64,000 nt of DNA. It comes from Blastobasis lacticolella. Lineage: Eukaryota; Arthropoda; Insecta; Lepidoptera; Blastobasidae. The stretch covers positions 9,751,428 through 9,815,427 of the forward strand of contig LR990049.1 in NCBI GenBank assembly GCA_905147135.1, read 5' to 3'. This document shows positions 33,990 through 46,609 of this stretch, piece by piece. Under the pieces are notes generated by a model. The model did no database searches, was not told where the DNA came from, and was given only the letters and a program-made list of their open reading frames with translations. A program made the position numbers and the translations under genes. Positions within the stretch are counted from its first letter, which is position 1. Each line of letters begins with the position of its first letter.

Positions 33990-36700
33990 TGTGATATGTA
34001 AAACCATAATCAGTTGAATAATAATTATAACATTCGTTCATATGCTTTGGGGTCTCTTTTAATTGAGCATGTACGTAAAAAAACAGACAGTGTGTCTGTT
34101 TGCCGCAAATACGTTTACTAGGTATCTACGCAAATGTAGATACTAAGCAAGAACTGTTGGAAAAATAGGTACCTACTGGACGTAAAGCAACGGTTCGCAG
34201 CCAAGCCGAGCACAGCCAGATGTGACAAACATTTACATTCATTAATATGAAAGCTGTAAAACATTATTATTTTCACCACCATCATTGTTCGTACACATAG
34301 GTAGTCGTACGCGTACGTTGTAGGTACTAAGATTAGTCTAAAAGTCGACAATGAGGGTAATTAATAAACGTCAATGAAATTAAGAGAAAGAAACCAGCAA
34401 TATATTTATAAACTGCTGTGACAAGACATTGTCAAATAAAGTTAAAAACTATTCGAATAGTCTAAAAGTTATTGTACGCCGGCACTAGAGCCGGGTTGAG
34501 CGGGTATTGCTCGTTAACTGTTGAGAATTCAAAAAGCTTGGAAAGAATTTTTTTTAGAGAATATAAATGCCTTAATTTAGTAATATACCTTATTCCCTTA
34601 AGATGCACTGTTTTCGAAATATATACGAAAAACCAAAAGACGGTACCTATATACGGAGAATAGAATGGCACGCTTTGCCTCCTTCCTTCAAGGCCAGAGT
34701 TAATAGACCATCAAATTAGTTAGTATGTAGTATCGCTAAGTACCTGCTAATTTTATGGTATATAATGTTTCTAGACATTCATCCTCTATCTTCAGCCGCA
34801 TTGTCGCTTACCATGTGGTGAGATGGCGGACAAATGCCTGCCTAGTAATTAAAAATAAGCTATCTATCGTTTTATATGTCCTTCACGTTTTATGTTAACT
34901 TTTATTATGTGACGCGCAGCCTCCTGAAATTTCGCGCGGCGATCTTCCGTAGATGTACATAGGTATACATTTTCAGAAATGTTTGTCACATCTGGCCAAC
35001 TGAATTAGCGAGCCAACACCAACACGGACTGGGTACACACTCTCAACATTTTGTATCGCAACAGCGACTCACACAAACCTTTGGCATATTCGCACGCCGA
35101 TTCGCGTATGTGTGAAGAGGTAAATCAAGACGCGTTCGACAGTTGATTTACTCTTACAGACATAAAGGTGCAAATGCTAGGCTGCTTTAACACGCAACCA
35201 ATGTGCAACTGCACCCACTCAAGGTTCATTAATAGTGCCCACTGACGGCGTTAATTGCGATTATGTAAGGTCTAACTTACGTAGATACTGCTATTGTTGT
35301 TTCTATTATTCAATAATAATATCATGTCCGTGTGCAGTGTTTTTTGAAGATTTTTATAGCTATTCCAGAAATAAATGATCATTTATTAAATCATCCTGGG
35401 GCTCAAAAATGAATTCTCGGGGCCCCTTTTTAAGGCCCAGACAATTAAATTTGATTAACGATGCACCAAATACCATGTATGTTGTCGCAAAGCTAAATTT
35501 TTATAAAGTTTTAATAGTTATATGCTCTAATATTTGCACCTATTACATATTTGTAATATATTTACTGTATGTGTATGTAATGTAATTACATAGTTGTATT
35601 GTATATTACATGTTTGTGTATATCTAACTAATGACACGGTCTAGGGCCGATGTGGGGCGTCGAAGCTCTATGTGGTGTGACGCCAGGACAGCCCGCAGCC
35701 GGGTCAACTCGGCGCCGGCGGTAAAATCTGCAATTATGTTCAACCGTCACTGGAGGACATATCTCATGTTTGAGTGTACCTGGGCGTATAATACGTGGCG
35801 TTTTATCTCAAATAACAAGTCAACCAAGTGATTGATGTGGACAGTTACAACATGATCTTTCGCCTGGGTATTGCTTCCTTGTATCCGTTCTCTTAATAAA
35901 TAATAAAATATTAAATATTATAGGTAAAGCAAAGTCCTTGTTTTCGTCTGTCTGTTTCTCCGCTTTTTTCTTCTCAACCACGCAACGAGTTTCTACTGGA
36001 AGGATTACATTTACATTACATTTATAACATTTGCATGTTATAGAGAAAAGCCGAGCACACCCGTGCGAAGCCGGGCCGGATCACTAGTTAAAAGTAGATA
36101 CAACTTCCGATTGGACTTATTTATCGATTTCAATTTGAGACAAATTCTCCACAAATAAACCCACGTCGAGAGTCGTGCGCGGATATGAAATGAAATAAGA
36201 ATCTTTTGGTGTTCTTGGGGCTGGAAACACGGGGGTGATACCCCTAGCTGGTATTGCAAATGTCTACAGGCTACGATAATTGCTTGCCGTACGCGGGCGG
36301 GCCGTAAGCTTGTTTGCCATCTAGTTGTAGTTGTAGGTATACAGAAAACATACTGTTAGAATTAGTAGAAAAATACCAGAACCTTGAAAATTTAGAATAA
36401 GATACATATATCAAAGTCAGTAAGAATGTGTCTAAACTAGATCAGCGTCATTCATGCACACCCGGGTCAATGAACTTGCAGATGCGCACACATGTATTTT
36501 AGTCATTTGTCTCAAATCTGTTTCCCGAAACATTTATGGTGGCACGCGCGGGAAACAAGTCAGAGATCGTCAGAGTTCTGCTATGTTGTTTGGCTATATG
36601 CGACATTAGGTTAAAATTTTATGTAGCTATTCGAACTTGTTTTTGGGTTTTGATGCGACTTCTTACGTCATATTTTGTTCACGTATTATGTTTCTTTTAC
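33990..36700. other. Non-coding stretch
   Basis: I see no exon with splice support. 35635-35760 is GC-rich, and 36240-36325 is a weak family G-like relic (GGTATTGCAAATGTCTACAGG, GTAAGCTTGTTTGCCATCT). Confidence 0.35.
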
Positions 36701-36705
36701 CGGGT

Positions 36706-36935
36706 GTCGGTGGCCTAATGACTAAGCGAGAGGTACAAAGTTCGATCCTCAGTGCTGTCATGTACCAATAATTTTCTGAAATAATTACATTAATTGAACA
36801 CTAACTGCTCTTACGGTGAGGGAAAACGTCGCGAGGTAACCTGCACATTCAGGTGAATGTGTAACTATGATTTAATCTAGTCTGGTTGGTCCAGGTATGG
36901 TTAGAGAGGTCACCAGACAGCACACCCGGGATATT
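36706..36935 (+). repeat. tRNA-derived SINE (family T1), copy 2
   Basis: The head GGTGGCCTAATGACTAAG and AAGTTCGATCCTC (A and B boxes), then TACATTAATTGAACACTAAC, CTTACGGTGAGG, ACCTGCACATTCAGG and AATGTGTAACTATGAT. It aligns with 31661-31870 and is truncated at the 3' side. Confidence 0.75.
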
Positions 36936-37173
36936 TGTTTATTTATTTTATTTTACAGCTTATTGTACACATGAAAGTTTAAGGAAAAATACAAAGTTAT
37001 AGATAAAACAACAGGCGCTACTAATTTCTAAGAAGATATTTCTTCTTCTATCAAAGAGATATGTTATAAATAGTCGCAGATCAGACATGCACAAAAATAA
37101 TATTTATATACCTATCTAACTAAGTATACATATAGTATACATATCTGCAAATTGTCTTTAGGCATGAAAAGGT

Positions 37174-38228
37174 TTTAGTACCATACACCACATTAATACG
37201 CTGCGGCAGGTTATACAGAAGACCGAAGAGTATAACTGGCCATTATGCTTGGCGTTTGTGGACTATGAGAAAGCGTTCGATTCGATCGAAACTTGGGCTG
37301 TGCTTCAGTCTCTACAGCGGTGCCAAATTGACTATCGATATATCGAAGCACTGAAGTGTTTGTGCGAAAATGCCACTATGTCAGTTCGTCTCCAGGATAA
37401 GACCACAGAGCCTATTCAGCTGCAGCGAAGTGTTAGACAAGGTGATGTCATAACACCGGAGTTGTTCACCGCTGCACTGGAGGATATCTTAAGGCTTCTG
37501 GACTGGGACGGACTTGGCATCAATATTAACGGCGAGTACCTCACACACCTCAGATTTGCTGACGATATCGTAGTCATGGCTGAAACCTCTCAACAAGTAG
37601 GTCTTAAAATGAACATGGACAATACGAAAATTATGTCGAATGTCCATGTTGTGCCTACTCCAGTGACAGTTGGAGGCAGCCAAATAGTCCAGCTAGGTAG
37701 GTCCAATTTCGAGAAAGAGGTCAATCGACGAATCCAACTCGGTTGGGCAGCGTGCGGGAAGCTACGCCACATATTTTCGTCCCAATTACCGCAGTGTCTC
37801 AAGACGAAGGTCTTTGACCAATGTGTGTTGCCAGTGATGACTTACGAAACTAAAACGTGGGCCTTATAAGAAAGCTTACTGTTACCCAAAGGGCAATGGA
37901 AAGAGCTATGCTCGGAGTTTCTTTGCGCGATCGTATCAGAAATTAGGAGATCCGCAAGCGAACCAAGGTCACCGACATATCTCTAAGGATTGCCAGACTG
38001 AAGTGGTAGTGGGCAGGGCACATAGCTCGAAGAACAGATGGCCGATGGGGCAGTAAAGTTCTTGAGTGGCGACCACATACCGGAAGTCGCAGCATGGGTT
38101 GGCCTCCTACAAGGTGGACCGCCGACCTGGTAATAATCGTAGGTATACCAGCTGGATGCGGAAAGCACAGGACCTGCCTTTGTGGAGCAGTGGGCGTCTT
38201 CTGGCTGATATGATGATGATGATGATGT
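37174..38228 (+). mobile_element. RTE-like LINE, 5'-truncated, with ATG tail
   Basis: An unbroken frame from 37174 to 37869 gives FSTIHHINTLRQVIQKTEE, LAFVDYEKAFDSIETWAVL, SVRQGDVITPELFTAALED, LRFADDIVVMAETSQQ with catalytic FADD at 37555-37566, then VGLKMNMDNTKIMSN and CVLPVMTYETKTWAL. A stop and frameshift follow; the rest of the C-terminus continues to GFW-type wording and a TGATGATGATGATGATG tail at 38209-38228. About 18 residues normally found between AETSQQ and VGLKMN are absent, an in-frame deletion. It is one of the better preserved LINE copies here. Confidence 0.85.
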
Positions 38229-39600
38229 CTATAGATATTGTACCCTGCATTTTCTACTATACTATCGCGTATTTCATACAGCGCAGCAGAGAATTCCACA
38301 TAGTGGACGGGGGAAATGAAACCGTTCAGAGAGATATGAAGGAGCGGAAGGGTTATAAAGGCTATTATAAAAAGTGGAAAGGATATTGACTACAAGATGA
38401 TTATTATCGAGTGAAATTTAGATGTAGTCTACAATGGAACATAGTATAAGTAAGGAGTATGTACGGCTGATGGCCCTGACGCGCTCGTTTGATTAATATC
38501 GTACAGCGCAGCTGTCTTGCCTAGCTAGATCAATGCCTCACAATCGAACATATATATATATATATAGTGTTGGTCATACAAATATAGAATTCAATTACGT
38601 ACCTGTCCGAAAATAGTGTCTGTTATTTACCCAGTTTAACTCATAGTCAGTGTAAATTGCAATGACGCCATTGTTAGCTCTGCTTATTGGGCGTTGCGTT
38701 ACACGAGAATAGGTTAGTAATTGGTAATTTAATGTACTAGATAGATAGTAGTGTGGAAAATTTGTTGCAAAAAGAATTTCCACACATCTTTCCATATTCA
38801 TCACCCTTTTTGTACGGTTTAAGATTTGTAACGTTGTATACTATGTTAAATATTTCACCCTTGGTATCTTGTTTCTAAATTTAGTTAATTTTTGTTAATT
38901 TTGAAACGAGAAATACGAAAGTATAATTTTGCGACGTTATGGTGGTCCTATTATGATATCCGCATTTTAGATATCGGCTTCTTTCAATATGTACAACAGT
39001 TCAAACACGCCTCCTAATAAATATTTACGGTATGATGCTGAGTCAGGCAAACACTGAGTATCGGGTACTGAGTATCACAGCCTCTAATTCAAATATGCTT
39101 TACAGAGAATTTTCGTACAACGACATTTGCACCGACCAGTTTGTAGGAAGCCAGGGTTTTAACACCTCTTTTAAGGTTGTTTACTTTCCAGATACAATTT
39201 ACAAATTTAAGAAATTAACACTTTTAAAAACCAGTGATAAGGCCACAATTGTAAAATAAATAAATCAATATGTGACTTCTTATGAAAAAACTTGTTTTGA
39301 CTTAAAGAATGATATCACATCATTGTTTGACTTAGCTGCTTGAAGTGTCCATTAATTGTTGCAATTTGTGGCTTTCATACAAACTGTTCGCATATTATAA
39401 ATAATCAGCATACAATGAATATGTAGGTAGTAAAATTCGTCGTGTTATCAAAAAGAGAATAAAAGAAAGTCACTTAAAACATCCTAAAAAGAAAATGCTT
39501 GTAATGTTATGTACCAAGTACTGTGTGGTGGCCGACCCAATAGAATGTAGCACCAACAACCCCATGCATGAACGATTGTTATAAAAGATGTCGTGTCGGT
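38229..39600. other. Non-coding stretch
   Basis: It holds a (TA)n run at 38551-38568. A 75-residue frame at 39032-39259 has no recognisable features. No gene is supported. Confidence 0.4.
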
Positions 39601-39627
39601 GACCTCTAATGTCATAGAGGCAGGCCA

Positions 39628-39710
39628 TCTATACACGCCTCCGTCCCACAGGTGGAGTAAGCAGAGACTTTTGGACCACCACGCTGTCCTGTCCTGACAT
39701 AAGCAGATCA
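39628..39710. repeat. Fragment of the RTE-like LINE 3' region
   Basis: CACGCCTCCGTCCCACAGGTGG..AAGCAGAGACTTTTGGACCACC..CTGTCCTGACA matches 18518-18585 in the 3' region of the nested RTE-like element, in the same orientation. Confidence 0.7.
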
Positions 39711-39755
39711 TGACTACCAGAACCTCGATACTGCTAATTTTTTTCTATCGATTGT

Positions 39756-39859
39756 ATTGTAATTGGATCGTAATAGCAGCTCAACGGCAGTTTTAATTGT
39801 AGCAGAATACCAAAGCGCGGAAAACTGCAATTGGGCTGCGATTGCGATCTAATTACAAT
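39756..39859. mobile_element. 104-bp MITE-like inverted repeat
   Basis: The left arm ATTGTAATTGGATCGTAATA and the inverted right arm ATTGTAATTAGATCGCAATC continue into GCAGC(T/C)CAA..GCAGTTTT, about 35 bp of imperfect pairing. A left half of the same family stands at 63389-63435. Confidence 0.7.
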
Positions 39860-39900
39860 TCCATAGAGCGAATAGTAAATCATCGCAAACTTCAAGCCAA

Positions 39901-40110
39901 CAGTGGTTCAGCGGTAATTTTTTTTTAATAAAAATAAATAGTGGTTTACATGCCTGTGCCACGCAAGAGGTTCCGGGTTTGATTCCCAGCCAAGCAGAAA
40001 TTTGAGATGAATTTTGAATTCGTTTTTGGGGTCTGGGTTTTATGTTATCTAGCACCCATAACACAAGCTTTGTTTACTTTGGGGCTAGATCGCGCTGTGT
40101 GAATTATCCC
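39901..40110 (+). repeat. tRNA-derived SINE (family T2), plus copy
   Basis: CAGTGGTTCAGCGGTAA (A box), GCCACGCAAGAGG and TTCCGGGTTTGATTCCCAGC (B box) precede a body ending AGCACCCATAACACAAGCTT..GGGGCTAGATCGCGCTGTGTG. A minus copy is at 47018-47264. An A/T-rich insertion splits the A box region. Confidence 0.75.
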
Positions 40111-40264
40111 AGCATATTTATCTACTACCTCCGTAAACCATAAAATTAACAGCAGTGTTATCGGTTGAGCATTTTTAACACTGCCTGCCAACCGAGGGTA
40201 GAGATACCGACAATGCCCTCTACTGATGTGGAGAAGATTCACGTCCGGTAATGGCCTGTCTGAC

Positions 40265-43080
40265 CTGTGGATGTCACGTCACACTAATCGATGCAATGTG
40301 CGCAGTTTATCGTTGTTGTTATCACGAAAAGCGACAAAGATAGCAATGTAAATGTTTGTTTTCCCACTTATTGGTATGAAGGCTAATATCGCGAATTGAA
40401 AGGTGTCCGGTTACGCCCCGGTGGCATGACGCGCGTGCGCCGGCGCCGAGACAAGCCGTGATTGATCTTGATTAGGGCGGACGGGCGCGCTCCTTCATTT
40501 AAGTTCGCAAACACACTTCTTATGACAATGTGACGATATTCGCTCTGACGTTACACATTCTTGTCTCTGCTTGCCTAGATGTATGTATTAGATCCTTACA
40601 TATGAAATATTTTATATGGCGAAAATGACGGAAATTGCAATTTTCATACAAGCCAATTTTTCAATTTCTTGGTAATGGCTAATCCGATTACAATGAAACT
40701 TAAACTACCTATAGGTATAATCAGACAACATTAAGCTAATTGTTGCATACCATTTCATTTTGATATCGTAATCCAACCTAACCAGGGTTAAAAAGGTGAA
40801 ACTGACGACAAATGAAAAGGGGTAGTTTCAAACCCTTATAAAAACTTAAGAAAATATTTTTTTATCGATTGTAGGGACTTACTGGCATATAAACATACAA
40901 TATTTTCAAAATCAATTATTAATTTTGATAGGTATGTTATACACAATTAAAAATATTTGAGCAAATGTGTAATTGCGAAAAGAACGCCAATTTCATTGGT
41001 AAAAAAAGACACAATATATTAACCTAATATATGCACATATTAGGTTGAACTTATACCGTTTCAATACACACTGATTGATATCAGGTACTGATGTACATTT
41101 TATTTCGAGAAGTATATTATAAACATGGGTAATTTATTCGGCGATTAGGAACCGTTAACTTAAGGAAGTATCCGGCAGTGTCACATTAATATTCATAATT
41201 TAATTATTGTGAATCCGGCGTATAGGTGACATATGTACCTATTTATGTAGATATAGTACCTACTTAGAAAGTGACGAAAGTAATTGCTCTAGATTTGCTC
41301 GAAAATATTTGGGTCAAGATCTTGTTTTTGTCAATACCGCACTGTCTAAGTTTAAAATTGGTACCAAACTTTAAAAAAACTTTTCTAATTAGCATAACTA
41401 CTACAGGAAAACTACTAAATTGCCGCTGTAGGTGCTAACCCAGCATTGTAAGTTAATTATTTCGCTGTTATGGTACAATTAGCGATAGTCAGTAGTCGCC
41501 CGTATGCAGGCCGCCCTCGCCTTGGGCCAAGGACTGCGCCCACGCACGCGTAAGTGAAATATGTCGCTAATTGTTCAGCGTCATCGAGGAACCCATTCTT
41601 TGTTACGATGCGCAAATTGCTCATTCAATATAGACCAGACAACATTGTGTGCATACTTTTTCCTTCCTTCTCGTAATACTTTATGTCTATTGGTATTTAA
41701 TGTCGTAATGAGTATTGACGCAGACATATGGGCTTTCCTTTTTGTAATAGGTACCTGTATGTTCTGAAAGAATGATTGTAGCTGTAATGACAATTAAGTA
41801 TTACTTTTGTCGATACGATTCCGCTGTCAATCCGCACGCGAGCACGCAGTATCGAGTAAGTGTAGAAAAATTGCCGCGGCGTCAGAAAAAAATATATAAT
41901 TTAATCGACCGTTCTTTTTGTACGTGACATTTTGATCGATATTTTAGACTGCTCTATCAGTGATTCATAAAATCTGTTATCTTCTATTATGTTCACGGTG
42001 TAGTGACTCATTTTGGCTGTAAAAATAAATGTAAGAGGAACGACCTTCAAATCTTTCAGTCATAAATAAGTACGTTTCGCATAATTTTATCTCTCCACAT
42101 AATCAAATCTCTCACCGGGTTTATTCCATTCCTATGTAAATGTTCAAACAACCGCGATCTAATTTGATTAGCGATATACGAATATTGTTGGCCTTGGTGG
42201 TCTAATTACTGGTATTTAATAGTATAATAATTCTATTTAACATCGAATCACACAGTTAAAGCAATGTGCAGTATGGAATTGAGCCGATTTTAGCAATCCT
42301 CAATACGACTGGGACCAACAGTCCACTAAATTGGGCGCTTCAAGAAACGAGCACCTTTATCAAAGCCGGGCAACATGTTCGCGACTATCAGAAGACCTGC
42401 TTGATCGTTCGCCTCCCTCTGTAATAAAAAATCTAAGCACCTTTGGCGAGTTAGTTCTCTATTTTCTCAATTTACGGTCAATATTATGATACGGCATTGA
42501 TACGTTCCGGTATTTCAGCCGTAGAAAAAAATATTTTTTTTAGCTTAACAATCATGAAAAGAATTTGGTTGAATTAACTGTAACTACGTATTTAGTACCT
42601 ACATTCAGAGTTTATTTTCGTTGTATTTTCCGTATTTACCTACTCTGGCACGACTAACGTGGTTGGTTACCTCTTCCCAAAAGTTGTCAGGAAGAGATCG
42701 CTAAAAGCGATAAGACCGCCTTTAGACGCAATATTGTTTTTCTTGTGTAGGATAAGAAAAACAAAAGTTATCTCTGTTATTTTTAATATGTACAATTGAT
42801 AATTTTTACTTACTTACACAGTAGTAGACTGAGATAAAAATAGATACCTAATAGCGTCACAAGTAAATCATCATCACAAGCACCATTTGCGTTAATATAT
42901 CGCATGAATAATAATTGTTATACTTAATAAAATTTTAATATAAGTAGCAATATAAGTTCTCATACGGCGACCGAAAGAATGGACGGGTCCTGTACCACAG
43001 AAATCTAAATAAATAAGACAACAGTCAATTAGTCAAGTCAGTTGATTATTTGATTTATAAAATTTAAGTATTTATTACTT
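40265..43080. other. Non-coding stretch upstream of the RNF7 exon
   Basis: I looked here for the missing first RNF7 exon (a frame with WDVECDTCAICR-like wording) and did not find it. Repeats are weak. AT-rich throughout, with a GC-rich island at 40405-40500. Confidence 0.4.
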
Positions 43081-43102
43081 ACATGCAACCTTTCTTTCAC
43101 AG

Positions 43103-43284
43103 ACGCCTGTCTACGGTGCCAGGGTGAGAGCAAGAAAGACTCCTATGGCAAGCAGGATTGCGTGGTGGTATGGGGCGAATGCAACCACAGCTTCCATTTC
43201 TGCTGCATGTCGCTGTGGGTCAAACAGAACAACCGCTGCCCACTCTGCCAGCAAGAGTGGTCCATACAACGGATGGGGAAGTAA
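43103..43284 (+). CDS. Roc2: RNF7/Roc2 (RING-box protein 2), terminal coding exon
   Basis: After a good acceptor (CTTTCTTTCACAG), 182 bp encode, in phase 1, (D)ACLRCQGESKKDSYG, KQDCVVVWGECNHSFHFCCM, SLWVKQNNRCPLCQQEW and SIQRMGK, then TAA. This is the C-terminal two thirds of RBX2/RNF7. It has the zinc ligands CxxC, CNHxFH, C and CPLC, and the Trp in MSLWVKQ that contacts E2. RNF7 pairs with cullin-5 and recruits the ubiquitin- or NEDD8-charged E2. The exon lacks the N-terminal cullin-binding strand and first RING cysteines, which must sit in an upstream exon. AATAAA follows at 43349. Spacing, splice site and clean frame argue for a real gene, not a retrocopy. Confidence 0.93.
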
Positions 43285-43348
43285 ATCCATACAATGGTCT
43301 ACGTGGAAATCATATCTACCAACTGTATATAGGTACTATCTCACTTAG

Positions 43349-43354
43349 AATAAA
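43349..43354 (+). promoter_or_regulatory. Polyadenylation signal AATAAA for the RNF7/Roc2 exon
   Basis: It stands 65 bp after the stop codon. The cleavage site is not visible from sequence alone. Confidence 0.4.
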
Positions 43355-43359
43355 CGTTG

Positions 43360-44210
43360 AAATATCCAAGGCCAATGTCATTTCCCCAATAGACCAGAAA
43401 ATACTACGCAGCAACATTAAATCAACTCCCAACTGAAACGTTACTAAAAATAGTCAGGTATAACGTTACACGTGGCATGTATAATGAAGCTGCGGTTGCA
43501 TTTCAGTTTAGTACCTACCAATGTATCGGCGAAGATTGCGAGCGCTTATGTAAGTCTACCTAGGAGCTCCTAGTTCTATAGAAGTAATTGTTCTTATAAA
43601 ACGTTTGCATAATAGCTTCGGATATTAAAGCATTATCGTAATTAGCCATCGGCAATTAACTAGCAGACTCGAACGTCATGGTTGCTATAGATACCACGAG
43701 AATCGAGTCAAATAGTACCTATACAGTGTATATTCAATAATCTGACGCCAGTCTTATGATGGATATCATTAATTGCTGCAATATATCACTAGAGCAAACA
43801 ATTAAACATAGTCAATCATGTCCACTCACAAATTATATCTTCATATTTACTTAGTTACTCAACCACCAACCAGCAGCATCACTCTTCGTGTGACTAGATA
43901 AGTGTTAGAAAGTACGCACTTGAACGATATTTCGTAATATTGCTAACAAAGTGTAATTTCTCCACAAATATGGTAATTTTAAAACATTTCCTAAAGGGGA
44001 ATGTTTTTATTTTTGTAACCGGTACACGGGTACGCCTTTGCCTCTTATAGACATAGACGTAGATTTTGTTTTGCAATAAAATAAATCTATATTCTATGTT
44101 CTTATTACATATTTATACTTATATATAGCTCGTACGAACATTAGTCCCCCAACCCAAACCCCCAACTACGGGGAGTGCTAAAGCGTAACTGAAATTCTGG
44201 TCTTAGCTTA
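43360..44210. other. Non-coding 3' flank of RNF7/Roc2
   Basis: AT-rich with no supported gene. Confidence 0.4.
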
Positions 44211-44214
44211 AGTC

Positions 44215-44650
44215 AATGAACAGCCGAGCGCAGCGAACTCACATAAATTCGAGTGTAGAATAAGCGAGCGTAGCGAACTCCACATTTGTGTGACAATAGA
44301 CTCTAAAAGCCGAGTCCGCGAGGCGAGGGAGGTGTGCTCGAAATTTTTGATATATTAGCCCTTAACTTGGCTATATTAAAACCTAGTGTGATTATTATAT
44401 AAACGATTTATGGCATTAAAGGAGCAAGCGCAGCGAGCTCGAAATTGTTGTAATTCATCTCTTATAACCTTTCGATATGTATTTAAATAAAAATAACGTA
44501 AAACCAGTAAATGGGCGATAGGTCGAGCGATCTCGAAATTTTTGACATTCTGGTATGACGAGATTTTATAATAAAATTAAATCCGCGAACAATGAATACT
44601 ACACACAGCGAGCGAAGTGAACTCGAAATTTTTGGAATTTTAGCTATCAA
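44215..44650. repeat. Degenerate tandem repeat, GAGCGNAGCGAACTCGAAATTTTTG unit
   Basis: Six diverged units begin at about 44222, 44263, 44307, 44421, 44512 and 44598. Each carries a GCGAGCG(A/T)AG(C/T)GA-ACTC core, and four go on to CGAAATT(T/G)TTG. Spacing varies from 40 to 110 bp. The core itself is partly palindromic (GAGCG..CGAACTCG). Confidence 0.7.
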
Positions 44651-44669
44651 AACCTTGATTGCTCAAACA

Positions 44670-44760
44670 CGTTTAAGCAATCATGGTGTGGCCCGGGGCC
44701 CCGTATAATTGCTACGGCTGATACGGCGGTAGCTACGCCCCTGCTCATTCTAGAAAATGA
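44670..44760. repeat. Probable interspersed repeat
   Basis: GTGGCCCGGGGCCCCGTATA followed by GCTACGGCTGATACGGCGGT and AGCTACGCCCCTGCTCATTC looks like the end of a known LINE family, but no second copy is in the window. Confidence 0.4.
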
Positions 44761-45050
44761 CGAAATTTTTAACTTAAACCTTATTGAAATAACAAAACGA
44801 GTGGTCAAGTGATGTGTGTCAGTCACCCGTTTACATCTTTATTTTTTAGTCTTTCACCTTGGCACAACCAGGAAAGATGTGACCTTACAGAGCCTTGATA
44901 CCCAACCGGTTTTCTCTGGGGCACACTTGTACTCTTTATTGTTGTTTTTAAAATGCATATTTTATATTTGGGCGAATCAAACATTTCAATAAAATATCGT
45001 TGACTCGAGGCAAAGGTCATCTTCCTGTTTATCTTATATTTGGGTACAGG

Positions 45051-45102
45051 AACTTCCTACAATAATTTATTTACTGTAGGAAATAAATTATTGTAGGAAG
45101 TT
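45051..45102. repeat. 22-bp perfect inverted repeat with 8-nt loop
   Basis: AACTTCCTACAATAATTTAT plus TT is mirrored after ACTGTAGG. The loop itself repeats part of the arm (CTGTAGG versus TTGTAGG). Confidence 0.9.
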
Positions 45103-46605
45103 TAGTAACATAATATATTTTGCAGCGATCACACTCTTCGTATCTCTAGCTAGAGTCTAGCTAGAACATTTGAATGACTAAGCCATTTGGAATAAAATTT
45201 GTGTAGCCATAATTTTATCGCCTTACGGGAGAGCTCCTATTACGACTGACAGAAATTAATTTCCACACGCAATTTAACCATTGAACTTTGTCTGCACTAG
45301 TGGAAAACAACTGAATACGTAACAATTCATCAAACATATCGACAGTTCCAATGTCAAATCAATAGCAGCCATTTGTAATCATTGAATTATTCAGCAGAGA
45401 CGCAAATCTATCGATTGTGACCTGAACTTCCCTCAAGTGGGTACCCTCGTTAAAGTTAAGTTATGTAGGTATTTAAATAATACAGTACATTCTGATAGAC
45501 CCTAATGTTTTCTAGAACTATTCAATTCCTTGAGGTTGGGATCTGGAAACCTAAGATACAGATGAAAGTCTAGTTTAGGCTTCAGTCTCACAATTGAACT
45601 ATAACATAGGATTTGTAACCTACAACACTGTATGTGAAAGTTTTTTAAATATTATGTAGGTGTTTAAATAATACACAATATATCATTTAAAATCCTAGAT
45701 TTAGTTCACTAGTGTAAAGCTCAGCTCAGCTAACCAATAGACGAATCGAGCTGAAATGTGGAAAGTCAATTTAATCTAGACATGCGCTAAGAAAACAAAA
45801 CAAAGCTTAGAATAATCTCGATATTTAAAAAAAACATCGAAATCGGTCCATCCGTTCGGCAGCTACGATGCTATAGCCAGACACATATACATATACACAG
45901 ATACACATTTAAAACTCATCACCACCCCTTTCTTTGCGCCGAGGATTAATAAAATAAGTGAAATATTATATTTTATTCAACACACATGGAAACTTACCGA
46001 AAGCTATAAAATACTGACCTCGGAATTTATATTAGGTGTAAATAACTATCTAAGTGAGAGGATTGCTAAGAAACAATAAATGTAATAGGTGCTTACATAC
46101 AAAATTGATATCAAAGACCAGATTATATGGAATACATTATATATTCTCTATGTCTGGCTAATGGCTATAATAGAAGGTTATTTAAAGGGCAGTCCAGAAG
46201 CAAAGGACACATAAATATAGAGCCTGTATCGCTATAGGTACGTAGTTTCAGTTAAAAGTAAAACTGAATTAAGAAAATATTTTTTTCGTTTAGGTATTGT
46301 TTGTACCTATTTGAATTTTTTAGTCTGATAAAAAAATCACTCCAATAAACACTCGTGCCGATGGATGTAAAAAGCACAAAGTCGATCTGCGTGGCAGACC
46401 TGTGACCTGGGACCTGGCTGACCTACCCCAGCAGTGGCCGCCCTGCACCTGACATAATGTTAATGAAACACAAAATAGTTTTGACGCTGAGAGGTTAGTC
46501 AAAATTTCATCCGAAAACTTAAGCCTTTTTAACATTATTGAAGGTCGTGTAAGAAGTAGAGCTTGTTTTCGTTGCTCTAATATTAAAAGCAGTTCCTTTC
46601 GTTAT
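45103..46605. other. Non-coding stretch
   Basis: 45840-45930 has CATCGAAATCGGTCCATCCG and TTCGGCAGCTACGATG, wording often seen at LINE or Helitron flanks. No gene is supported. Confidence 0.35.
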
Positions 46606-46609
46606 CAAC

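Noticed and set aside
44215..44650. CRISPR-like array
   Set aside because: Units are degenerate, spacing is irregular and the genome is eukaryotic.
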